A DNA stretch of 64,000 nt from Humibacillus xanthopallidus (GTDB lineage: Bacteria; Actinomycetota; Actinomycetes; Actinomycetales; Dermatophilaceae). The position numbers and the translations under genes were made by a program. The DNA is taken from contig NZ_VFPM01000006.1 of assembly GCF_006716675.1 (NCBI RefSeq), positions 83,641 through 147,640 of the forward strand, given 5' to 3'. Below are positions 1 through 8,000 of the stretch, one piece after another (position 1 is the stretch's first letter; every line of letters begins with the position of its first letter). The notes below the pieces were generated by a model, which worked only from the letters and a program-made list of their open reading frames with translations, was not told the origin of the DNA and searched no databases.

Positions 1-86
1 TCGTAGAGCTGCCGGAGGGCGCCCAGGTCACCATCGGCCAGAGCCTCGAGGAGGGCCTGGTCGTCGGGGACGACGAGCGGTGCCAT
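1..86 (-). CDS. ECF-type RNA polymerase sigma factor, N-terminal fragment
   Basis: Only the first 28 codons are in the window. The ATG is at 84-86 on the minus strand and the gene continues past the left edge. The visible protein starts MAPLVVPDDQALLEALADGD and continues LGALRQLY. This pattern of an acidic start, an (A/D)xALLxALAxGD block and xALxxLYD is typical of the start of region 2 of extracytoplasmic-function sigma factors, which direct RNA polymerase to stress or envelope promoters. Upstream, a short GGAG lies very close to the ATG. The family call rests on this short stretch, so it is likely but not certain. Confidence 0.55.
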   Translation of the reverse strand, partial: MAPLVVPDDQALLEALADGDLGALRQLY

Positions 87-249
87 ATCTCCACTGTCGC
101 GCGGTGGTGCCCGAACGGTTCCCTGATCTCCGGTATGCCGCCTGGCTCAGGCAGTGGGGCAACGCCTCCTCGCGTCGGGGCCGGGGACAACACCGCGGCC
201 CGGACGGCACCCATCGCGACCGGTATCAGGCCGGTGCTGCCGCTGGGCC

Positions 250-861
250 TCAGGCGGTGGCGGCGTTGGCCTCGAGCAGCCACTCGATCATCTGATCGGT
301 GGTGGTGACCTGTGCAAAGAGCGCTCCGACCGTGGCGAGCGATGCGCGCTGGACCGCCTCGACACTGAGGCCCGGAACTCCGCCGGTGGTCGTCGCATCG
401 CTGATGAAGAAGGCCCGGACGTCGCGGACCATCGCCTCGCGAGCAGTGGTCTCGCAGCAGACGTTGGTCTCGATGCCGGTGATGATGATCGTGTCGGCCC
501 CGAGCTGCTCGAGCCGCTCCAACAGGTCGGTGTCGTGGAAAGCCCCGAAGTGCGGCTTCTCGAGGCGCTGGTCCTTGCGCTCGATGATGAGGGACTCGTG
601 GAAGGCCGCCGTCTGCGAGGTGCGTTCGAGCATCCCGTCACGCACGGACGGGAAGAGCTCGCCGAGCAGGCCGGTGTCCGCCCCCGCCGGGTGGGCATGT
701 CGCACGTGGATCACCGGCATGCCGAGCGAGCGGCACGCAGCTGCAAGGCGGTTGATTCGCCCCACGACCTCGAGCGAGTTCGCCGCCATCTCGACGAAGA
801 CGTTCTGGATGTCGACGTTGATCAGAGCCATCCGATGCGGCGCGACCTCGAACTGCATCAT
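250..861 (-). CDS. Isochorismatase-family cysteine hydrolase
   Basis: A 203-residue cytoplasmic hydrolase of the isochorismatase/nicotinamidase superfamily, which cleaves amide, vinyl-ether or ureido bonds of small molecules. The family triad is visible: Asp17 in INVDIQN, Lys102 in EKPHFGAF and Cys135 in ETNVCCETTAREA. The length matches the family. I chose the ATG at 861 because GAGGAGG lies 7 nt upstream; an in-frame TTG at 867 is less likely. The substrate cannot be read from the sequence, because nicotinamidases, biuret hydrolases and isochorismatases share this core and no zinc-site DxH motif typical of nicotinamidase is obvious. It stands alone, convergent with nothing, between a sigma-factor gene and an exported protein. 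Confidence 0.85.
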   Translation of the reverse strand: MMQFEVAPHRMALINVDIQNVFVEMAANSLEVVGRINRLAAACRSLGMPVIHVRHAHPAGADTGLLGELFPSVRDGMLERTSQTAAFHESLIIERKDQRLEKPHFGAFHDTDLLERLEQLGADTIIITGIETNVCCETTAREAMVRDVRAFFISDATTTGGVPGLSVEAVQRASLATVGALFAQVTTTDQMIEWLLEANAATA

Positions 862-1020
862 GGGCAAGCCTCCTCAGCGGCCCGTGCGAGCCGAGCGCCG
901 GAGAGAGAGGCGCACGCCGAGGGAGTCCGTCGCCGTTGCGGGCAGCACGAGAGAGTGGTCGTGCGGCCACGCTACTCGGGACGGCGCTGTCGCACGGCTG
1001 GATGCGGACGGCATACGGAA

Positions 1021-1053
1021 GGGGCGGGGTCGGCGTGACACCGACCCAGCCCC
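1021..1053 (-). terminator. Hairpin downstream of the exported HEIAEW protein gene
   Basis: GGGGC (1021-1025) and GGGTCGG (1027-1033) pair with CCGACCC (1041-1047) and GCCCC (1049-1053), leaving one unpaired base on each side and a 7-nt loop. It begins 20 nt after the stop of the minus-strand gene ending at 1073. There is no clear U tract, as is common for actinobacterial terminators. Confidence 0.7.
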
Positions 1054-1072
1054 TTCGCGCGCAGTATGTCTC

Positions 1073-2407
1073 TCAGCAGCCCGTGGCAGGCGCCCGGAAG
1101 CCGGGGAACGGGTTGAGGTCGCCCATGAGGGTGTAGCGACCGCCGACACCCGACTGGTTCACCTCGGAGCCTGTCGCGTTGGACGGCAGCCGCAGGAACC
1201 ACGGCAGGAGCGCCTCGTCCTCCGGGTGGTAGTAGCCGTCGGCGCTCTGCGTGCCGTCGGGGTTGGGGCCCTGGCGGTAGGCGTTCGCGCCCATCGCGAA
1301 GCCGATCGAGACGACGGGGTCACCGGTCTCGAGCACGCCGGTGCAGCCGTACTGCGGGGCGGTCGGCGTGACCCACGGGTTCACCGTGTTGTTGACGAAC
1401 GGGTCGTCCGCCCACTCGGCGATCTCGTGGCTGATCGCGTGGATGTCCTGCAGCGCCCAGTTGGTGCCGCCGTCGGGCCGCGAGTAGAAGCCGGGGCGCA
1501 CGTAGGACGCCCACGCGAAGGTCTGCACCGGGGCGTCGCCCTGTGTCTTGCCCGTGCCGAGCCGGTCACCGGCGGCCTTCGTGCCGTGGTAGCCGATGAT
1601 GCAGCAGTCAGCGATCGACTTGCCGGTGTGCAGGAAGATGTTGTCGGTCAGGTAGAGCGGCAGGTGCGTCGGGTCGGCGCTCGTCTCGAGATTGTTGATC
1701 TGCGATGACCACCAGCCCACGTCGATGCTCGCGCCGTGCACTCCGCGACCGCTCTGGATCAGGCCGCCCTGATTGCTCGGCACCGTGATCGTCACGGGCG
1801 CAAGGACATTCGCGTGCAGACGCAGGTGGTAGCTGCTCCCACCGGTCTTGGCGAACTGCGCACGCATCGTCGCGTCCTGCAGCTGGAGGGGCACCCCGGC
1901 GTCCGCCTGTGACAGCGCGCCGCCCGGTCCACGCTTGAACGCGGCGTCCGTCGCCGCCGGCGTCGTGCCGTAGTCGTTGTCCGCGAACTGCGGCGAGGCG
2001 AGCGTCGGCGCGACGACGTCAGAGCCGTCGAAGGTCTCCCCGCCGATGACGACCTTGATCGGGGTGATGTCGACCTCCACGGTGACGTCGCACGCAACGC
2101 CGCTGCACGTGTGAGGGTTCGCGCCGACCATGTTGTAGCCGTACGTCACCCCGTTCGACGGATCCTTCGTCTGGCCGTACCAGTGCGGGATCGTCTTCGT
2201 CGTGGGCAGGACCTTCGCCCCGCCCATCGTGATCGACTGGGCCTTGAGGTCCTCGTCGTGGATGAGCTGCGGCTCCGTGGCCGTCGTCGCACTGGTGCCG
2301 CTGGTGGGGCTCGTGCTGCTCGTCGTGCTGGCTGTCGCGGTGGTTCCCGCCGCCAGCACCAAGGCGCCGGCGGCGATGACCGCCGTCGTCAACGAACGAA
2401 TCGTCAT
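1073..2407 (-). CDS. Exported protein with a HEIAEW metalloprotease-like motif
   Basis: A 444-residue secreted protein. A signal peptide is clear: MTIRSLTTAVIAAGALVLAA followed by a Thr/Ser-rich segment. The mature part is rich in Gly, Thr and aromatic residues, ends in Cys, and contains a two-Cys motif DCCIIGYHG. The motif AISHEIAEWADDPF contains HExxE followed by a conserved-looking D, reminiscent of a zinc-binding helix, but it is not the standard HExxH and no downstream ligand is obvious. I do not recognise a named family with certainty. The ATG at 2407 has only a weak GGAG about 11 nt upstream. A terminator hairpin follows the stop. Catalytic activity is inference; export is well supported. 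Confidence 0.75.
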   Translation of the reverse strand: MTIRSLTTAVIAAGALVLAAGTTATASTTSSTSPTSGTSATTATEPQLIHDEDLKAQSITMGGAKVLPTTKTIPHWYGQTKDPSNGVTYGYNMVGANPHTCSGVACDVTVEVDITPIKVVIGGETFDGSDVVAPTLASPQFADNDYGTTPAATDAAFKRGPGGALSQADAGVPLQLQDATMRAQFAKTGGSSYHLRLHANVLAPVTITVPSNQGGLIQSGRGVHGASIDVGWWSSQINNLETSADPTHLPLYLTDNIFLHTGKSIADCCIIGYHGTKAAGDRLGTGKTQGDAPVQTFAWASYVRPGFYSRPDGGTNWALQDIHAISHEIAEWADDPFVNNTVNPWVTPTAPQYGCTGVLETGDPVVSIGFAMGANAYRQGPNPDGTQSADGYYHPEDEALLPWFLRLPSNATGSEVNQSGVGGRYTLMGDLNPFPGFRAPATGC

Positions 2408-2436
2408 GTGATTGTGGCTCCGTCCATGGGTTGTGG

Positions 2437-2506
2437 AACTGACCCCCGATGGATCGGAATGTAACCTCGCGAATCCGCGCTTCGGACGCTGGGCGGGGGG
2501 TCAGTT
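2437..2506. repeat. Perfect 11-bp inverted repeat in the promoter region
   Basis: AACTGACCCCC at 2437-2447 and its exact complement GGGGGTCAGTT at 2496-2506 flank 48 nt in the intergenic region just upstream of the exported protein gene that starts at 2407. The arms could be operator half-sites for a looping regulator, or the ends of a small element. No ORF lies between them. Confidence 0.6.
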
Positions 2507-2614
2507 TCGGCCGAATTCCTCTGCTACGCACGGCATTCAGCGAACTCACATGGTCCTGGCATCTCCGTCCCAGCCACCCGGGGCGCCGCCCGCCACCCTC
2601 CGACACAATGAGCC

Positions 2615-3139
2615 ATGGCCCTCGCGCTCTGCCTCCTCTTCGACGCACCGACCGACCGCCGCGTGCGCGAGCTGTGGGAGCGGCTCGAAGCACACGGCAT
2701 ACGGACGCTGCTCACCCACACCCACGGGCGTCACCATCCCCACCTGTCGTATGCCGTCCTGCGGGCCTGGGATGCCGAGGCCGTGGGTGCCGCCGTGGCG
2801 GGCTTGCCGGACGGTGGGGCGGTCGAGGTCTCGGTGCAGGGCTCGCTCGTCTTCCCCCGCGGACGGGTCTCGTTCGCCTGCTCCGTCAGCTCAGACCTCG
2901 CCGCACGGCAGGAGCGGGCGGTCGCGGCCCTCACGTCGACGGGCGCCGACCTGCACTGGCACTACGCGACGGGGCGGTGGGTCCCGCACGTGTCCGTCTC
3001 CACGGGGGCTAGTGCCGACCAGCTGCCCGTGATCACCTCGGCGGTCTCGGACGTGCTGCCCCTGACCCTCCACTGCGACCGCGCAGCGCTGATCGACAGC
3101 TCGACCGGCGAGGTGTGGCCACTCGACGGCGTGCCATGA
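2615..3139 (+). CDS. 2H phosphoesterase (2'-5' RNA ligase family) protein
   Basis: A 174-residue cytoplasmic protein of the 2H phosphoesterase superfamily, which acts on cyclic phosphodiesters or 2'-5'-linked RNA. Two HxS/T signatures separate the two lobes as expected: HPHLSYAV near residue 42 and VPHVSVST near residue 127. The length suits a minimal single-domain member. No strong ribosome-binding site precedes the ATG at 2615. A second ATG 7 nt upstream is out of frame. The gene is monocistronic, and its end faces the minus-strand ACT-domain gene. The natural substrate is unknown; bacterial members include RNA cyclic phosphodiesterases (ThpR-like). Confidence 0.75.
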   Translation: MALALCLLFDAPTDRRVRELWERLEAHGIRTLLTHTHGRHHPHLSYAVLRAWDAEAVGAAVAGLPDGGAVEVSVQGSLVFPRGRVSFACSVSSDLAARQERAVAALTSTGADLHWHYATGRWVPHVSVSTGASADQLPVITSAVSDVLPLTLHCDRAALIDSSTGEVWPLDGVP

Positions 3140-3214
3140 CGGCGTGCCATGACCGCGTGAGGTCAGTGCTGCGAGCCTCTGGAGTGAGTCACGCGTTGAC
3201 TCAACGCAGAGGCG

Positions 3215-3739
3215 CTACGCGACGGCGATGTCGACGAGAAGCTCGGCGGCGAGCCGCTCGAGGTCGGCGCGGAGTGCGCTGGTGTCCGACCCCGCGGGCA
3301 CGTCGACGACGACGTGCGCCTCGAAGAGCAGGCCACCGGCCATCGGCGCCTCGCGGGTTCCGGTCGTCATCGTCTCGATGGAGAGGTCGTGGTGGCTGAG
3401 CACCGTGGAGACCTCGCGGACGATGCCGGGGTGGTCGTTGCCGAGCAGGTCGATCGTCAGCTGGTCGGTGGCCGCACCTGCGCCCTGGACCTCCGCCGCG
3501 GGCTCGGCCCCGGGGTGGGCCGACACCTCGAGCAGCCCATCGAGCGTGCTGAGCGACGTCGCGAACTCCTCGGCGCGGTCCTCGGGCACGCTCACCACGA
3601 CGATGCCGGCGAACTTGCCCGCCAGCTCCGCGAGCTGACTCTCCTCCCAGTTGCCACCGTGCTCGGTGACGACGTCTGCGAGGGCGCGGACGAGGCCGGA
3701 GCGGTCGTCGCCGATGACGGTGAGCACGAGTCTGGGCAC
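3215..3739 (-). CDS. Double ACT-domain protein, GcvR-like
   Basis: A 174-residue protein made of two ACT domains, each starting with the family pattern of a beta-strand followed by DxxG: LVLTVIGDDRSGLVRAL at residues 4-20 and LTIDLLGNDHPGIVREV near residue 94. This two-ACT arrangement is that of the glycine cleavage repressor-like (GcvR) family, in which the domains bind amino acids and act through a protein partner. No DNA-binding domain is present. The start is GTG at 3739, and a 65-nt gap separates it from the NYN gene that reads in the same direction. A regulatory role is inferred from the family. Confidence 0.8.
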   Translation of the reverse strand: MPRLVLTVIGDDRSGLVRALADVVTEHGGNWEESQLAELAGKFAGIVVVSVPEDRAEEFATSLSTLDGLLEVSAHPGAEPAAEVQGAGAATDQLTIDLLGNDHPGIVREVSTVLSHHDLSIETMTTGTREAPMAGGLLFEAHVVVDVPAGSDTSALRADLERLAAELLVDIAVA

Positions 3740-3804
3740 GCGCCGATCCTATCGACCGCTCGCCCGGACCGAGGTGGCAAGCACCGACACCCACAGGTCC
3801 GACG

Positions 3805-4875
3805 TCACGACGGCCGCGACCCGAGCACCTCCCAGAAATGGTCCCGCAGGAGGTAGCGCAGGTGCTCGTCCACGTCATAGACGCCGAGCCGCGCCGACAG
3901 GTCGAGCAACAGTGCCCGGTCGAGGTCGTTCGGGATGTAGGGCCGCTCCGCGAGCATGCGGCGGCGGTCGTCGGCGCTCGCGGTCACGGACCACGCGGAG
4001 ATCACCCCACGGCATACCTCGTCGATGAGCTCGAGCTCGCTCGCGCTCGTGGAAGCGGTCTGACGCGACCCCGCTCCGTCGCTCGAGCTCGACCAGATCG
4101 GCCTGCTCGCCGCTGACCCCGGTCGGGCGCTGCCGCCCGTCGCATCAGCCGCACGCGCGACCGGTCGCTGGCCGGCGAGCATCGCCGGAGTCGGGCGGGG
4201 CTCCGACCCAGCGCTCGCGGTCGCCGCCGCCTCGGAGGAGCGTGGACCCGGCAGCGGAACCACCGTGCCGCCCTCGGCCCCCGCCGCGGCAGCCGACCCC
4301 ACCGGAGCCTCCTCCGGCTGGAGCTGGCGCACGTGTACCGTGTCGTCGACGACCGAGCCGTCGAGGACGATGAGGTCGTCGGCCTCGCGGATGAGGTGCT
4401 TCGAGACAGCGTGCGGCTTGCCCGCGCGGTCCGGCACGGCCATGAGCACGACCTGGACGCCGTGGTTCTGTGCCTCCTCCACGGCCTCGCACAGGTCGTC
4501 GTCGCCGGAGACGAGATAGATGACGTCGACGACGCGGTTGCGGCCGTGCGCGGCGAGGTCGAGCCCGATCCGCAGGTCGACACCCTTCTGCTCACCCTGC
4601 GGCGAGATGCGCCCGAGCCGCAGCTTCACCCGCGGCAGCATGCCGATGGCCTCCTGGGCGCCGTCCGGCGCGCCCCCGCTGCGGCGGCCGGAGTCGTACC
4701 AGTGGACCCGCAGGAGCGGCATACCGCTGGCCTCCTCGGCGGCGGCGACGAGCCGCGCCACGAGGTCGGGGTAGGACACGACGACCCCGCTGCGCAGGGA
4801 CGTGCCCGTGACGCGCGTCGCCGACGCGGCGAGCAGGTAGCCGACGTCGACATAGAGCGCGCAGTGAGACCTCAT
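3805..4875 (-). CDS. NYN-domain (LabA/DUF88-type) putative ribonuclease
   Basis: A 356-residue protein with an N-terminal NYN (PIN-like) domain: YVDVGYLLA at residues 8-16 carries the first catalytic Asp, and VSGDDDLCEAV carries the paired acidic residues expected for Mg-dependent nucleases. After residue ~190 there is a low-complexity Ala/Pro/Ser linker, then a helical C-terminal domain (ELIDEVCRGVISAW ... LRDHFWEVLG). The ATG at 4875 starts exactly at the conserved first strand, although a GTG three codons upstream is possible. It is divergent from the giant adhesin gene at 5077. Bacterial NYN proteins of this type act on RNA, but the target here is unknown. Confidence 0.8.
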   Translation of the reverse strand: MRSHCALYVDVGYLLAASATRVTGTSLRSGVVVSYPDLVARLVAAAEEASGMPLLRVHWYDSGRRSGGAPDGAQEAIGMLPRVKLRLGRISPQGEQKGVDLRIGLDLAAHGRNRVVDVIYLVSGDDDLCEAVEEAQNHGVQVVLMAVPDRAGKPHAVSKHLIREADDLIVLDGSVVDDTVHVRQLQPEEAPVGSAAAAGAEGGTVVPLPGPRSSEAAATASAGSEPRPTPAMLAGQRPVARAADATGGSARPGSAASRPIWSSSSDGAGSRQTASTSASELELIDEVCRGVISAWSVTASADDRRRMLAERPYIPNDLDRALLLDLSARLGVYDVDEHLRYLLRDHFWEVLGSRPS

Positions 4876-5076
4876 GTTCAGCACACTGTCACGGCTGGGC
4901 CGATGCCGCCCGAGGCGCCAGCGACGGCATCCTCCGAGATCCCACAGATTCCGCGCATTCCGCCACGCGCGTACCACATCTGATGCTAGGAAAGGGACAT
5001 TGCGCGGTGCGTCGTCCGTGAGTTGCGACACCCACAGGGGGGAGCGCGACGGCGACAGCCGAGACCGGAGGTCGCA

Positions 5077-8000
5077 ATGTCGCGTGTCAGTGCCCTGCTC
5101 TCCCGTATCGCCGCCGCGTGCGCCGTGCTGCTCGTCGCGGCCCTCCTCGCCCCCGCCGGCTCGGCAGCCGCCGCACCCGTGGCGGGCGAGATGTCGTATG
5201 CGTGCGCGCTCAAGAGCAACGGCGTCCTGAGGGCCGTCTCCTCGCTGAGCGAGTGCAAGGGCAACGAGACCAAGGTGACGCTCAAGCCGGGCCCAGCCAT
5301 CTTCTGCGTCCAGCCCTCCGGCTCCACCCGCCTCGCCACCAAGCCCAAGGACTGCAAGTCGCCGGCGACCGCGCTCACGCTGCCGCCCACGTCGGGCACC
5401 GTCTACTTCTGCGCGGCCCTGCCCTCCGGCACCCTGCGCTACGTCACGGGCCCCGGCCAGTGCCTCACCGGCGAGGTGCAGGTGCAGGTCACCCCCAACG
5501 ACGCCGCGCCGAGCGTGACGTCGACGAGTCCCGCCGACGGCGCGACCCACGTCGCGACTGACGTCAGTCCGACCGTCACCTTCAGCGAGCCCGTCACCGC
5601 GACCGTCGGCTCCTTCGCCTTCGCGTGCGACGCAACCCCCATCCCCTTCGCCGTCAGCGGGTCCGGGGGATCCACGCTGACTCTCGACCCGACCGGCTCG
5701 CTCCCGCAGGGGGCCAGCTGCACCGTCACGGTGTATGCCGCCGGGGTCACCGACGTCGACTCGCTCGACCCGCCCGACAACATGGTCGCCAACCGCACCT
5801 TCTCGTTCGAGACCGACGCCGCGCCCAGCCTCGTCTCCTCGACGCCGGTCGACGGCGCGGTCGGGGTCGCCACCTCGACGAACATCGTCCTGACGTTCAG
5901 CGAGCCCGTCGACGTCGCGAACGGCGCCTTCTCGCTCGCCTGCGGCGGCCCGGCCCTGCCGTATACCGTCACGGGCTCGGGAACGTCGACAGTGACGGTC
6001 AACCCCGACGCCGATCTGGCACAGACCGCGACCTGCACCCTGACGGCGCCGGCCGCAGACATCACCGACGTCGATGCGGGCGACCCGCCGAACGCACTGA
6101 CCGCCGCCGTCGACATCAGCTTCCAGACCGTCGATGCAGCCCCGACGCTCGTTTCGATCTCGCCGGCGGACGGGGCGACCCATGTCGCAACCGACGCGAA
6201 CATCGTCATGACGTTCTCCGAGCCGGTCAGTGTGCCGAACGCCGGCACCTTCTCCCTCGAGTGCCCGGCCGGCTTCCCCCAGGGCTACACCGTCCTCGGG
6301 CTCAGCGGGACCACCCTGACGATCGATCCGGCAGGCCCGCTGCCCGAGGGGGAGACCTGCCGGTTCACCGGCGACGCCTCGACCATCACCGACAACGACG
6401 CGGTCGACCCTCCGGACAACCTCACGGCGAACATCGACGCGAGCTTCACCGTCGACAGCCCGCCGGCCGTCGTCTCGACCGACCCGGCTGACAACGCGAC
6501 GAATGTGCCCGCGGACCAAGAGCTCACGGTCACCTTCAGCGAGCCCGTCACCGTCAGCCAGAGCTCCTTCACCCTGACCTGCGACAGCAACCCCGTGGCC
6601 TTCACCATCGGCGGCACTGACACTGCCGTCACCCTGACCCCGACGAGCGCCCTGCCGGGCACTGCTGCGTGCCTCCTCACGGTCGTCGCCGCGCAGGTGT
6701 CGGACGCCGATGCAGGCGACCCGCCAGACACGATGACGGCCAACGTCACCGTGAGCTTCACGACCGTCGACACCGCGCCGACCGTCGTCTCGACGAGCCC
6801 GACCAACGGCGCGACCGACGTGGCCAGCGGCGCCACCATCACCGTAACCTTCAGCGAGCCGGTGACAGCGGACGCCGGCGCGTTCAGCCTCGAGTGCCCC
6901 GTCGCCACGACGACGGCCTTCGCGCTCAGCGGGTCGGGCACAGACTGGACGCTCACCCCCGACGCCAAGCTGCCCGCCGCCGTCCTCTGCACCCTCACCA
7001 TCGACGGCAGCAAGATCCACGACACCGACACGGTCGACCCGCCCGATGAGATGGTCGCGGACGTCACGGTGGAGTTCACCGTGGCCGCCAACAGCGCGCC
7101 GACCGACCTCGCGCTCTCCGCAGCGACGGTGGCCGAGAACCAGCCGTCCGGCACCGCCGTCGGCACATTCTCGAGCACCGACCCCGACCCGGGCGACACC
7201 TTCACCTACACCTTGGACGCCGGCCCCGGTGACACCGACAACGGGTCGTTCACCATCGTCGGCGACAAGCTGCGCACCGCGGCGAGCTTCGACTTCGAGG
7301 CCAAGGCCTCCTACTCGATCAACGTGCGCACGACCGACTCTGCCGGCAACGTCTTCGAGAAGTCCTTCGTCATCACCGTGACGGACGTCAACGAGGCGCC
7401 GACCGACATCAGCCTCAGCAACGCGACGGTCGCCGAGAACGAACCTGCCGCAACGGTCGTCGGATCCCTCACCGCCACCGACCCCGACGCGGGCCAGAGC
7501 CACACCTTCACCGTCGTCACGACTGGATGCGGCGGCACGTACGCCGACGGCAGCAGCTTTACGGTCACCGGAGGATCGCTCGTCACCTCGGCCCCTCTCG
7601 ACTACGAGGCGAAGTCGTCCTACACCGTGTGCGTGCGGGTCACCGATAGCGGCACTCCCGGCCTGACCTTCGACGAGCTCTTCACGATCACCGTGACCAA
7701 CGTCAACGAGGCCCCGGTCGTCGGCGGTGACAGCTACTCCGGCGCCATCGGCAACACCCTGGCGCTGCGCGGCGTGACCGCGACCGGCCCCAGCACGACC
7801 CTGACCGGCGCCCTGCCGCTCGCCAACGACACCGACCCCGAAGGTGACACGATCAGCGTCGTCGCCGGCACCCTCGCGACGACCGGCGGCGGCAGCGTCA
7901 CGATCAACGCCAACGGCACCTTCAGCTACCTCCCCGGCGTCGGTGACGTCGGCCAGACCGACACCGTCACCTACACGGTCACCGACGGTCTGCTGACCTC

